This document shows, piece by piece, positions 7,770 through 15,515 of a DNA stretch of 51,881 nucleotides. Position numbers and translations under genes: made by a program. The DNA is from an uncultured Prevotella sp. (GTDB lineage: Bacteria; Bacteroidota; Bacteroidia; Bacteroidales; Bacteroidaceae), in contig CAJOFE010000020.1 in NCBI GenBank assembly GCA_905233825.1, positions 1-51,881 of the forward strand, in the 5' to 3' direction. Numbering within the stretch: position 1 is the stretch's first letter; each line of letters begins with the position of its first letter. Below the pieces are notes generated by a model, which saw nothing but the letters and a program-made list of their open reading frames with translations, did no database searches and was not told the DNA's origin.

Positions 7770-8651
7770 CTATCGGGCAGGGAAGGAGGCAGCGAGGCGT
7801 AGGCCGAAGTCGCTGAAGAGGAGGCCGAGACCGCTTCTGTAGTCGTTCGGCGTGTAGAAGTACCTGACCGACACGCGACAGCCACTGATGCCGCTTCCCC
7901 AGCAGCCGCCACGATACACACGGGAATAGCCCCGGGAAGCACCGGTAGGATTCGTCTCGGGACTGCTACCGTAATCACCATACAAGTCTTGACACCACTC
8001 CCGCACATTGCCAGACATGTCATACAAGCCCAGCTCATTCGGCGATTTCTGAGCCACCTCATGGTAGCGGCAAAGATTGCGCTCTATAACGTACCCGTCA
8101 TAGTCATCGTCCGTACCCGGCAAATAGCGGTCTCCGCTGTTCTGCCAGTACCATCCCACGTCGCTGAGCCTGTCGCTGCCCGCAAACTTGTAGCCCTTGC
8201 TCTTGTTGCCGCCACGGGCCGCATATTCCCATTCCGCCTCTGTGGGCAAGCGGAAATTCATGCCGGTCTTCTTGTTCAGCTTGCGGATGAACGTTTGGCA
8301 GTCGCTCCAGCTGACACGATCCACTGGGAGGTTGTCACCCGAGTACTCCGACGGGTTGCCCTTCATCACCGCCTTCCACAAGGCCTGCGTCACCTCCGTC
8401 TCGCCAATCATATAGTCAGAGAGCGTCACCCGATGGGCTGGTTTTTCATCTTTGTGTGCATCGATGCCCTGCTCGCTCGTTGCACCCATGGTGAAGGTGC
8501 CGCCCTCAACGGCGATCATCTTGAAGGATACACCGTTGACGGTGAAAGTTCTGTCGGATAGATTCGCTCCTTGTCCTTGGCTCGTCTGTGCTTGCACTGT
8601 GGTCTGCATGATACAAACCAAAGTGAGCAATACTATCAATAGTCTTTTCAT
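7770..8651 (-). CDS. SUMF1/FGE-sulfatase-domain secreted protein
   Basis: 293 residues from the ATG at 8651; an in-frame ATG at 8783 would add 44 residues upstream of the signal peptide and lies above the promoter-like element, so it was rejected. Signal peptide MKRLLIVLLTLVCIMQTTVQA. The rest is the formylglycine-generating-enzyme fold: FTMGATSEQ, ETEVTQALWKAVM, LPVDRVSWSDC, FRLPTEAEWEYAARGG, LGLYDMSGNVREWCQD, RVYRGGCWG and a terminal LGLLFSDFGLRLAAS. In Bacteroidota most such proteins are not true sulfatase activators; no sulfatase gene is nearby, so the role is unknown. Two Cys in GGCWGSGISGC sit near the position of the active-site cysteines of real FGEs. Confidence 0.85.
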   Translation of the reverse strand: MKRLLIVLLTLVCIMQTTVQAQTSQGQGANLSDRTFTVNGVSFKMIAVEGGTFTMGATSEQGIDAHKDEKPAHRVTLSDYMIGETEVTQALWKAVMKGNPSEYSGDNLPVDRVSWSDCQTFIRKLNKKTGMNFRLPTEAEWEYAARGGNKSKGYKFAGSDRLSDVGWYWQNSGDRYLPGTDDDYDGYVIERNLCRYHEVAQKSPNELGLYDMSGNVREWCQDLYGDYGSSPETNPTGASRGYSRVYRGGCWGSGISGCRVSVRYFYTPNDYRSGLGLLFSDFGLRLAASFPAR

Positions 8652-8680
8652 AAAACAATCCATTTGCATATCTATTTTGT

Positions 8681-8689
8681 GCAAAGTTA
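8681..8689 (-). promoter_or_regulatory. Bacteroidetes -7 element for the SUMF1-like gene
   Basis: Minus-strand TAACTTTGC is a canonical -7 element 30 bp upstream of the chosen start. No clear TTTG is seen at -33. Confidence 0.5.
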
Positions 8690-8929
8690 GCAAATTTTTC
8701 TGGAATATAGACCGACGAGGCGAAAATATTTCAAAATTATTTTTGTTTTTAGTTTTATCCGTGAATCCTCGATTTTTAATCATAAGAACCTGCCCATCCT
8801 CTCGAGCAGACAGGAAAACAGGGACATTTCTGCCAACCTCTCATAAAGACTGCCCAATCGAAAAATCGATTCGGCTATTATTTCCCACATTAATATTTCT
8901 TAGCAGAAGAAAATTTGCAGGGCTATTTA

Positions 8930-9018
8930 GACCTTCGATGCCGTCATCGCCGCCATCAACAACGCACCATCAGCGAGGAGCGCATCAATGAGAGCGTCAG
9001 ACGTATCCTGAAGCCCCA
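8930..9018 (+). pseudogene. Remnant of GH3 glycoside hydrolase (frameshifted fragment)
   Basis: Two adjacent frames read TFDAVIAAINN and TISEERINESVRRILK. The second is the conserved end of the GH3 N-terminal (beta/alpha)8 domain (SEERINESVRRIL). Restoring a single G at about 8964 joins them as NNGTISEERIN in one frame. No flanking GH3 sequence survives on either side, so this is a short fossil of a lost beta-glucosidase/xylosidase-type gene. Confidence 0.6.
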
Positions 9019-9107
9019 TACTATTTGGGTGTGCCTAGATATGCGAAGGGTATGTCTATGCTTTTTGAATCAGCCAGCGGGGACGCAAGTAATTTGTAGA
9101 AGAAAAA

Positions 9108-9139
9108 TTTGGTGTTTCCACAGAAATGCATTATCTTTG
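9108..9139 (+). promoter_or_regulatory. Bacteroidetes promoter for the 9176 operon
   Basis: TTTG at 9108-9111, a 20-bp spacer, and TATCTTTG at 9132-9139 followed by CAC; both match consensus. Predicted start of transcription is about 9146, giving a ~30-nt leader. Confidence 0.75.
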
Positions 9140-9175
9140 CACACAGATATTATTTAGTACTAACAATAAACTATT

Positions 9176-10696
9176 ATGACTATGGTAAAACGTTTACTTC
9201 TTTTCGTAGTGTTATTGTCGGGCTGCTGGAGCTTTGCCAGTGCGCAGTCGGACAAGGATTTCATCAATGAAACGGGTACCGAGCTACTGAATCAGTGGGA
9301 TGCCGATGGCTATAGCAATGTGGCTGCGCTGCTGAAACGCGCCATGAGTTTCGACCAGCATGCCATCACAGTGTGGGGCGTGAACAGCCTGAAGGCAATG
9401 AAGCACACCATTACTCAGCCGTGGCACGGCATTTCCGACGGCTATATGCTCTATCTGCGTCCGTCGAGTTTCACCGGCCACTTCAAGGTAGAAGGCAACA
9501 GCTGGGTGAAGGAAAGCGACGCCGATGACGTGCAGTTTACTTTTCCCGATGAGAATGGTACCTCTTGTGTGTTCAAGCTCGTGACCAAGGGTAGCACGAG
9601 GAGCATCACCCTGGAGGCGGATGAGGATGAGGACGACGATGACTTTGAAGACGCTGACGAGGGCAACGTAGTGATAGACGATTTGTCGAAGGACGTGAAG
9701 TTCGTAACCGTCGAGATTCCTGAGCGCGTGGAGATGACGATGACCCAGGGCAGCAAACAGCTGATGCTGACTACCGTGGAGTTTGACCTGAGCTGTTTCG
9801 TCGATGACTGGAACATCATTGACAATGGCTTCATGGTGAGCATCAACTCGTCGTTTGCCAAGAGTACTGGCTCGGGCACCTTCGACATCGGCCTGAACAA
9901 TGTGGGCTACAAGCCAGGTATCGGCGTTAGCTTCTCGTTCAGCGCCAAGAAAGACGGCAAGACGCTCGTGGCCTGGAACCTCACTGCTCCCGGCACCATT
10001 GGCGGCAGTCTTGACATGACACGTGCAGGCGGCATCGGCTTGCAGTCGCTGAACTTCGACGTAGATATCATGGGACGCATCCAGGCCAAGTATAACATTG
10101 CCGACATGGATACCTATTCCGATCTGATGGACCAGCTCGAGGATAGTGAGAGTGAGGCCGAGGCCAAGAGCATCATTGCCAGCCTGAGTAAGCAGATAAC
10201 TGGCAACATGTACTATAACAACGGCTCGCAGTCGAAGGGCAGCTTCGGTCTTGAGGCTTACTATGACGAAGAGGAGTGGGAGTGGACAAGCCGTCCCACC
10301 ATCACCTTTGCCAGCGACAACTCGACATACGCCCTCGAGGAATACTTCTCTGAGGAGAACTTCCCCGACGTCGTGAGCGGCATACGTGACATCATCACTG
10401 AGTTGCAGGAGTTGGCAGCTTCGGTAACTGAAGACCTTAATAAGATGAACGATGATGCTATGGACATCAGCGAGCCTGCAGTGGCTGCCGGCAAGATGAC
10501 GTTCGACGGACAGCAGCTGTCGCTTTCGGGTCTACAGGCTGGCGCACGGATCGAGGTGTTCACCGTTGGCGGTCGCCTATGCAGCCGAACCGTAGCCGGT
10601 TCCGACGGCCGTGCCACCGTTTTCCTCTCTTCGCAGCCTAACGGCGTGTATGTTGTCAAGACTCCCGCAGGTAACGGCAAATTCATCAAGAAATGA
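9176..10696 (+). CDS. Secreted protein of unknown function with T9SS-like C-terminal domain
   Basis: 506 residues, not recognised beyond its ends. Signal peptide at 1-24 (KRLLLFVVLLSGCWSFASA; a second ATG at 9182 is an alternative start). The middle is beta-rich, with a strongly acidic low-complexity stretch at about 150-167 (Glu/Asp runs) and repeated GTFDIGLNN- and GGSLDMTRAGG-like strands suggesting a beta-barrel or sandwich. The last ~50 residues (ARIEVFTVGGRLCSRTV, then PNGVYVVKT and a Lys-Lys end) match the pattern of type IX secretion sorting domains, which direct export and surface anchoring. It overlaps the metallophosphoesterase gene by 4 bp (ATGA), so translation is coupled. Confidence 0.75.
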   Translation: MTMVKRLLLFVVLLSGCWSFASAQSDKDFINETGTELLNQWDADGYSNVAALLKRAMSFDQHAITVWGVNSLKAMKHTITQPWHGISDGYMLYLRPSSFTGHFKVEGNSWVKESDADDVQFTFPDENGTSCVFKLVTKGSTRSITLEADEDEDDDDFEDADEGNVVIDDLSKDVKFVTVEIPERVEMTMTQGSKQLMLTTVEFDLSCFVDDWNIIDNGFMVSINSSFAKSTGSGTFDIGLNNVGYKPGIGVSFSFSAKKDGKTLVAWNLTAPGTIGGSLDMTRAGGIGLQSLNFDVDIMGRIQAKYNIADMDTYSDLMDQLEDSESEAEAKSIIASLSKQITGNMYYNNGSQSKGSFGLEAYYDEEEWEWTSRPTITFASDNSTYALEEYFSEENFPDVVSGIRDIITELQELAASVTEDLNKMNDDAMDISEPAVAAGKMTFDGQQLSLSGLQAGARIEVFTVGGRLCSRTVAGSDGRATVFLSSQPNGVYVVKTPAGNGKFIKK

Positions 10697-12348
10697 TGCG
10701 TGGCATTTTCCTATTGCTGATGTCGATTCTTCCTCTGGCGGCATCAGCAAATGGGAAAGTCATCTACATCGCTGCTGACATCCATGTCATGGATTCCAGT
10801 CTGGTAGTGAGTGAGGGTGAGGCCTTGAGCCTTTCCCTCGCTTGTAACCGGAAGATGCTCAGGGAGAGCATCGAGGCACTGGAAGCCCTTGTCGATAGTG
10901 CCGTGATCCATCGTGCTGAGGCGCTGCTCATCTGTGGCGACTTGACAAAGGACGGCGAGCGGGTAAGTCATGAGCGTGTGGCTCGCACACTGGAGAGGGC
11001 ACGACGGGCTGGCATTAGGACTTTCGTCATACCCGGCGATCACGACATAGACAATCATCAGGCTTGTTACTACGACGGCGACAGGACCTATCCGGCCGCA
11101 AGCGTGACGTGCGACGAGTTTGCTGCCATCTATCGCCACTTCGGCTATAGCAATACGGCCGTGCGTGACCTTCATTCCCTTTCCTATGTCTGCGAACCTG
11201 TGCCGGGTCTGGTATTGCTTTGCATCGACGCCTCATCCCTCACCCCTTACCCCTCACCAACTTTAAACTTCCTGCTGACACAGGCCGATCAGGCAAAGGC
11301 GCGGGGAAAGCAGGTCGTGGGTATGATGCACCAGCCGCTCATGGAACATGCCGATGGTATCAATGATATCATGGGCAATATTGCTATTGAAAACGACCTT
11401 GACCTTGCCAGCCAACTTGCCGAATATGGCATTCACCTCGTCTTCACTGGACATACGCACTATTCCGATGCCGCGACAACGTGGAATGCCGACCGTACGT
11501 CACCGCTGACCGATGTTACCACCGGTTCTACCATCACCTGGCCGTCGTACTATCGAGTGGTGACGCTGAGCAGCGACTGCTCGTGCATGACCATCGATAC
11601 GCACCGTATGTTCAGCCTTCCTTCACAGCCCGACTATCAGGGATATGGCCGCCAATGGGTGGAGAACAACATGCGGTCCATTCTCCTGAGTCTGGTGAGC
11701 CAGCGCTGGGAGACCATCGATTACTACCTGAAGAAATATTCCAAGGACATCAATCTCGGCATTGCCACCGTCACCTTCCGTATGCCACAAAGCCCTGACG
11801 AACTGGTGAACCTAGTCTATCGTCATCTTGAAAGGTTCATCATCAGGGGATGGACAACGCTTCACGAAGGAAACGAACCTACGCATAATGCCTATGGGGA
11901 ACTGTATCAGGAGCTGAAACGCGGCGTTTACGGTATCCTGGGTGAGATCATAGAGAACGATGTCTCTGTGTTGGGCCGACCCATGGGCCGCAGAAAGGCC
12001 CGCGACATCATCATGGAATGGCTGACACCCATGCTGAGAAGCTTTTTCGAGGATCTGACGAACGTGGAAACCGACCATGAAGACCGTACCGACGACCTGC
12101 ACCTAAACCTAGACCTGGAAACGGGGTTGAAGCTGAGCGATGCTGAGTTTGCGTATAGGGTGGAGCATGCCGAGCCACTGTTTGCCATTCGCACGATGAA
12201 TGGCTATATCCGGGTGGATGGTGCCCAAGATATCAGTATTTATAACCTGCAGGGACAGATTGTCAGTCACAGCAGTGAGGCTTTCGTTCCCACCGGCTGC
12301 TATATTGTTCACGCTGATGGCCAGATCAAGAAGATTTGGGTTAGGTAA
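10693..12348 (+). CDS. Secreted calcineurin-like metallophosphoesterase with T9SS-like tail
   Basis: 551 residues with signal peptide (MRGIFLLLMSILPLAASA). The metallophosphoesterase motifs are in order: AADIH (about 28-32), CGDLTKDG (about 79-86), GDHD (GNHD variant, about 115-118), MHQP and GHTHY. These ligate the dinuclear metal centre and suggest phosphomonoesterase or phosphodiesterase activity; the substrate is unknown. A long alpha-helical C-terminal region (about 320-490) is specific to this subfamily. The end (ISIYNLQGQIV, PTGCYIVHADG) resembles a type IX sorting domain, like that of the upstream partner. Residues near 180 (SSLTPYPSPT) are encoded by a CTCACCC-type simple repeat. Start overlaps the previous stop by 4 bp. 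Confidence 0.85.
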   Translation: MMRGIFLLLMSILPLAASANGKVIYIAADIHVMDSSLVVSEGEALSLSLACNRKMLRESIEALEALVDSAVIHRAEALLICGDLTKDGERVSHERVARTLERARRAGIRTFVIPGDHDIDNHQACYYDGDRTYPAASVTCDEFAAIYRHFGYSNTAVRDLHSLSYVCEPVPGLVLLCIDASSLTPYPSPTLNFLLTQADQAKARGKQVVGMMHQPLMEHADGINDIMGNIAIENDLDLASQLAEYGIHLVFTGHTHYSDAATTWNADRTSPLTDVTTGSTITWPSYYRVVTLSSDCSCMTIDTHRMFSLPSQPDYQGYGRQWVENNMRSILLSLVSQRWETIDYYLKKYSKDINLGIATVTFRMPQSPDELVNLVYRHLERFIIRGWTTLHEGNEPTHNAYGELYQELKRGVYGILGEIIENDVSVLGRPMGRRKARDIIMEWLTPMLRSFFEDLTNVETDHEDRTDDLHLNLDLETGLKLSDAEFAYRVEHAEPLFAIRTMNGYIRVDGAQDISIYNLQGQIVSHSSEAFVPTGCYIVHADGQIKKIWVR

Positions 12349-12572
12349 AATGAGAATTGTGAATTGAATCTTGAGGTATCTACTTACTTAACAGCAACTA
12401 AAGGTTGCTTATAAAAATGAACTTTAACGCGGCTGGAATCGGAGATGAGTGGTGGCGTAGATCTCGCTCGTGCCACCTTCAACAGTCATAAGGATGCCAT
12501 TGAGGACATTTCCACAAGATAAAAAGCGCGCGCATTAATAGTAGCAAAATGAAACTAAAAATAGAGCTAGTT
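12349..12572. other. Gap before GH51 gene; small unrecognised coding remnant
   Basis: About 220 bp. No canonical TAnnTTTG promoter is seen. A weak hairpin GCAAC-TAAAG-GTTGC lies at 12393-12408. From about 12427 a plus-strand frame reads LESEMSGGVDLARATFN and then SHKDAIEDISTR before a stop at about 12522. This looks protein-like and may be the 3' remnant of a lost gene, but I do not recognise the family. Confidence 0.3.
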
Positions 12573-14750
12573 ATGAAACGAATAATCGAAACGATGCTTT
12601 GTCTTGCAGTGCTCTGCATCTCAGCATCAGCCCAAACGGAGCAGCGTACATTAGCCCTTGATGTAAACAAATTAGGTATCGAGATTAGTCCGACTCTCAG
12701 TGGTATCTTCTTCGAGGACATCAACCAGTCGCTCGACGGGGGTATCTGTGCGCAGATGATCCAGAATAACTCCTTCCAGGCCTACAACGTGCCCGACGGA
12801 CCTGCCAACGAGTTCTCGCAGAGCGACACGGTGTTCTTCGGCTGGACAGTTGTGCAGAAGGATGGAGCCGTTGGCGAGGCACATGCTGTCAGCAACCGTC
12901 CGTTGGTGACTCCGCTCGAACGGAAATACGATTACGACCCCAACGACAAGTACGATGACGAACAGCGATATGTGCAGTACTGCGTGAAGTTCGACATTGA
13001 GAAGGCTGGCAAGGGATACGGTATTGCTGCCAACGGCTACGGCATTACGCCCAGTACAAGAGAGCGTGGAGCCATCTATTCGAACAATACCCAGCGTCCG
13101 TCGCTGGCTGTCGAGAGTGGGGTGAAATATGACGTGGGACTTTACCTACAGGGCGATAACTATAAAGGAAAGGTCAGCGTGTGGCTCGAAGACATCAACG
13201 GTGCTGTCAACTCGAACGTGATAACTATTAAGAAGGTGACGGATAGTTGGAAGAAATATACTGGGACACTGAAAGCCCTGCGGACAGTTGACAGCCGGCT
13301 GATGATTGTGGGACATTCCGCAGGAACCTTTTATCTTGACTTCGTCACGATGCTGCCCGAGGCGTCGCATCTGTGGAACAACGGGAAGTCTGGGCCTTTC
13401 CGTAAGGACATGATGGAGGCACTCGCCAATCTCCATCCTACGTTTATGCGATTCCCTGGCGGATGTGCCTCGGAGGGGCCCAACTACTTCGGACAGGTGT
13501 TCTGGAAGAACTCGGTAAGCAAACCCGAAGAACGTATCGGCTTCCGTAACCACTGGGGCTACTGGACTTCACAATTCGTGGGCTTCTACGAGTATTTTCT
13601 GATGGCAGAGTCGTTGGGGGCCAGTCCACTGCCCGTATTGAACAATGGTGTGACCTGCCAGTTTGTAGGCCATTCATATATTGCGCCGTTAGAGACCGAG
13701 GCCGATCGCAAGCGATTCCACGATATCTTCGTCAACGATGCCCTCGACCTGATAGAGTTCTGCAACGGGTCTGTGAGTAGCAAGTGGGGCAAACTGCGTG
13801 CGGAGATGGGACATCCTGCGCCGTTCAACCTGAAATACCTCGGCGTGGGCAATGAGAATCAGGGAAAAGAATTCTGGGAGCGGTTCGACATCATGTACAA
13901 GGCCATCAAGGCGAAGTATCCTGACATCATCATCGTTTCGACGGCTGGCGCACGCGATGCAGGACGGGAGTTCGATGCCAACTATGCCGAGATCGACACA
14001 AAATATCCCGATACCTACGTCGATGAGCACTATTACAAGGGCGATGACTGGTTCTTCAGTCAGGGTAACCGCTATGCACCAGGAGCCAAGCGTGGAGGCG
14101 CAGGACTGACATACGACCGCAGCCGTCCTACCCGAGTGTTTGTAGGTGAGTTTGCCAACAACGGTACCAACAACGCCTACCACTCCACCCTGGCCGAAGC
14201 CGCCTACTGGCTGAGTCTGGAGCGCAATTCCGACATGGTGGTGATGGCAGCCTACGCGCCGTTGTTCTGCAAGAAAGGCTTCAACAAATGGGGTGCCAAC
14301 CTCATCTGGTTTGACAATCGCGGACTGTGGCGCACCACCAACTACTACTATCAGCAGTTGTTCTCTGAGGGTGGCAACCGTGCCCTGCTCCCTGCCGATG
14401 TGCTCAAAGGCAATGAAGCCGACACGAAGGTATATACCTCTACCACCATCGACACGAATACGGGCCGTCTCTATCTGAAGTTCGTCAATGCGGAAGCTGC
14501 TGACAAGCGTGTCACCATCAGCATCACAGGCGGCAGACAGTATGATGCCGAGATGGAATACATGACATCTGCAGATACCAGCGTCAAGAATCAAGGCGAT
14601 GCGAATTACTATTCAAGTCATCCTGATGTTGACAGTTCGTTTAGTTACCACGAGGCCATCACGCCACAGACGCAACGCCTCGGAAAGGTGTCAGACCATT
14701 TCACCATCGTCATGCCACAGAACTCCGTCGGCATCGTGAGGTTGAAATAG
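12573..14750 (+). CDS. Alpha-L-arabinofuranosidase, GH51
   Basis: 725 residues from the ATG at 12573, which gives a proper signal peptide (MKRIIETMLCLAVLCISASA); an in-frame ATG at 12549 would add eight residues. Releases L-arabinofuranose from arabinoxylan, arabinan or substituted xyloglucan. The GH51 (beta/alpha)8 catalytic domain starts near FMRFPGGCASEGPNYF. The acid/base is Glu428 in GVGNEN and the nucleophile Glu526 in VFVGEFAN. An N-terminal carbohydrate-binding-like beta-sandwich (about 90-270) is inserted as in Bacteroidetes GH51 proteins, and a C-terminal beta-sandwich follows. The predicted periplasmic enzyme would act with the GH31 enzyme downstream. Family assignment is firm; substrate is inferred. 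Confidence 0.93.
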   Translation: MKRIIETMLCLAVLCISASAQTEQRTLALDVNKLGIEISPTLSGIFFEDINQSLDGGICAQMIQNNSFQAYNVPDGPANEFSQSDTVFFGWTVVQKDGAVGEAHAVSNRPLVTPLERKYDYDPNDKYDDEQRYVQYCVKFDIEKAGKGYGIAANGYGITPSTRERGAIYSNNTQRPSLAVESGVKYDVGLYLQGDNYKGKVSVWLEDINGAVNSNVITIKKVTDSWKKYTGTLKALRTVDSRLMIVGHSAGTFYLDFVTMLPEASHLWNNGKSGPFRKDMMEALANLHPTFMRFPGGCASEGPNYFGQVFWKNSVSKPEERIGFRNHWGYWTSQFVGFYEYFLMAESLGASPLPVLNNGVTCQFVGHSYIAPLETEADRKRFHDIFVNDALDLIEFCNGSVSSKWGKLRAEMGHPAPFNLKYLGVGNENQGKEFWERFDIMYKAIKAKYPDIIIVSTAGARDAGREFDANYAEIDTKYPDTYVDEHYYKGDDWFFSQGNRYAPGAKRGGAGLTYDRSRPTRVFVGEFANNGTNNAYHSTLAEAAYWLSLERNSDMVVMAAYAPLFCKKGFNKWGANLIWFDNRGLWRTTNYYYQQLFSEGGNRALLPADVLKGNEADTKVYTSTTIDTNTGRLYLKFVNAEAADKRVTISITGGRQYDAEMEYMTSADTSVKNQGDANYYSSHPDVDSSFSYHEAITPQTQRLGKVSDHFTIVMPQNSVGIVRLK

Positions 14751-14751
14751 A

Positions 14752-14950
14752 CTAATTTCGCCTCGCCGACGCCATAGATGAAGGCGAAGACTCCGCTCTG
14801 ATAGTCTAAGATCTCTGCTCTATCGGCAAGTTTTAGACTGCATGACTCTTCATAATCCCAGCCTTCCTCATCGTTAAAGGCATAAGGCGTTTTCCTTAAT
14901 CCCATCTTTGTGAAATTGGATGTCGCAATTTGCGATCTTAAGTACCACAT
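14752..14950 (-). pseudogene. Possible remnant of an ORF6N-domain protein
   Basis: The minus-strand frame reads LRSQIATSN, then GLRKTPYAF, then NDEEG. This matches the core of ORF6N/phage-antirepressor-type proteins, usually LRSQ-ATS, G-RK-P-AFTEQG. The rest of the family sequence is absent upstream and degenerate downstream, and the frame runs into the 3' end of the GH51 gene on the opposite strand. Interpreted as a decayed fragment, not a working gene. Confidence 0.4.
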
Positions 14951-15006
14951 CAGGAAATAAGCAAAAAACTGTCAACCATATTCAGGAAAAGACACTGTCT
15001 TGCCCT

Positions 15007-15314
15007 GTATAGTACCATAGTACCATAGTACCATTTCGAAAATCGAAAAACACAATACGGAGAGAGTCAACCGTATTCAGGGCAAGGCAAAGTGTTAGCG
15101 TCCTGAAACAGTATATTAATATTATATTATATATATTATTATAATAATATATATAATATAAATATATATGCTTAGTTTTTTGGGGGGTACTATGCGAAAC
15201 TGAAAATGCAAATGGTACTATGGTACTATGGTACTATACCGTTTGCAGGACTGGCGGACGAATACTGAAAAAGCAAATGGTACTATGGTACTATGGTACT
15301 ATACCGTTTGCAGG
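15007..15314. repeat. 30-bp inverted repeat of GGTACTAT units, with duplicated right arm
   Basis: 15007-15036 and 15210-15239 are exact reverse complements over 30 bp; each arm is three 8-bp GGTACTAT units plus flanks. The right arm recurs at 15275-15304. The larger direct repeat (15199-15249 and 15264-15314) has one mismatch and a 65-bp offset, so it arose by recent duplication. Confidence 0.85.
15122..15161. repeat. 40-bp perfect palindrome composed only of A and T
   Basis: The two 20-bp arms are centred between 15141 and 15142, with no spacer and no mismatch. It sits inside the loop of the 30-bp inverted repeat. It could extrude as a cruciform or form an RNA hairpin. Confidence 0.9.
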
Positions 15315-15339
15315 CGTACCGGAAAGCATGAAAGAAAGG

Positions 15340-15410
15340 ATGCATTTCGAGGTCGCCGAGGTGCCGTTTCGAGGTCATCGAGATGCCGCCTCCAGGGCTC
15401 GGAGATGCCG
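15340..15410. repeat. 22-bp-period hairpin array (family member 1)
   Basis: TGC(CG) cores at 15341, 15362, 15384 and 15406 give spacings of 21, 22 and 22 bp. Units follow the pattern RTGCCGTTTC-GAGG-N-CGAG, each with an internal dyad (for example CTCC-AGGGCTC-GGAG). The same unit occurs at 45799-45892 on the opposite strand. A T-rich run follows at 15412. Confidence 0.6.
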
Positions 15411-15450
15411 CTTGTTTTTAAAATAATTCAAAAATAAATTGCGAAAAGCC

Positions 15451-15481
15451 TTTGCCGATTCAATAAAAATGAGTAACTTTG
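15451..15481 (+). promoter_or_regulatory. Bacteroidetes promoter for the GH31 gene
   Basis: TTTG at 15451-15454, a 19-bp spacer and TAACTTTG at 15474-15481; a consensus match. The leader is about 28 nt. Confidence 0.8.
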
Positions 15482-15515
15482 CAGAAGAATAACTGACAAT
15501 AGCAAAATACTAAAA

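Larger units (their letters stand above)
8652..9175. other. Gap with divergent promoters and a GH3 remnant
   Basis: 524 bp. It holds a minus-strand -7 element for the SUMF1-like gene (8681-8689), the broken GH3 fragment (8930-9018) and the plus-strand promoter of the unknown secreted protein (9108-9139). Part of it (AAAACAGGGACATTTCTG, near 8814) resembles AAAATAGGGACATTTTTG near 6741, 16 of 18 identical, perhaps a decayed repeat. Confidence 0.5.
14951..15450. repeat. Repeat-dense intergenic region
   Basis: About 500 bp packed with repeats and no gene. In order: GTCAACCATATTCAGG (14971) and its near copy (15066); one arm of a perfect 30-bp inverted repeat made of TAGTACCA units (15007-15036); a 40-bp perfect A/T palindrome (15122-15161); the other arm (15210-15239) and a second copy of it (15275-15304) within a 51-bp direct repeat; and a 22-bp-period hairpin array (15340-15410). 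It may act as a transcription barrier between the GH51 and GH31 genes. Confidence 0.75.

Noticed and set aside
7770..8651. True formylglycine-generating sulfatase activator
   Set aside because: The fold motifs are present, but no sulfatase is in the window and such secreted proteins in Bacteroidota are mostly of other or unknown function.
15220..15437. Two short plus-strand frames starting in GGTACTAT repeats
   Set aside because: The peptides (MVLWYYG-type) are translations of the tandem repeat and the 22-bp array.
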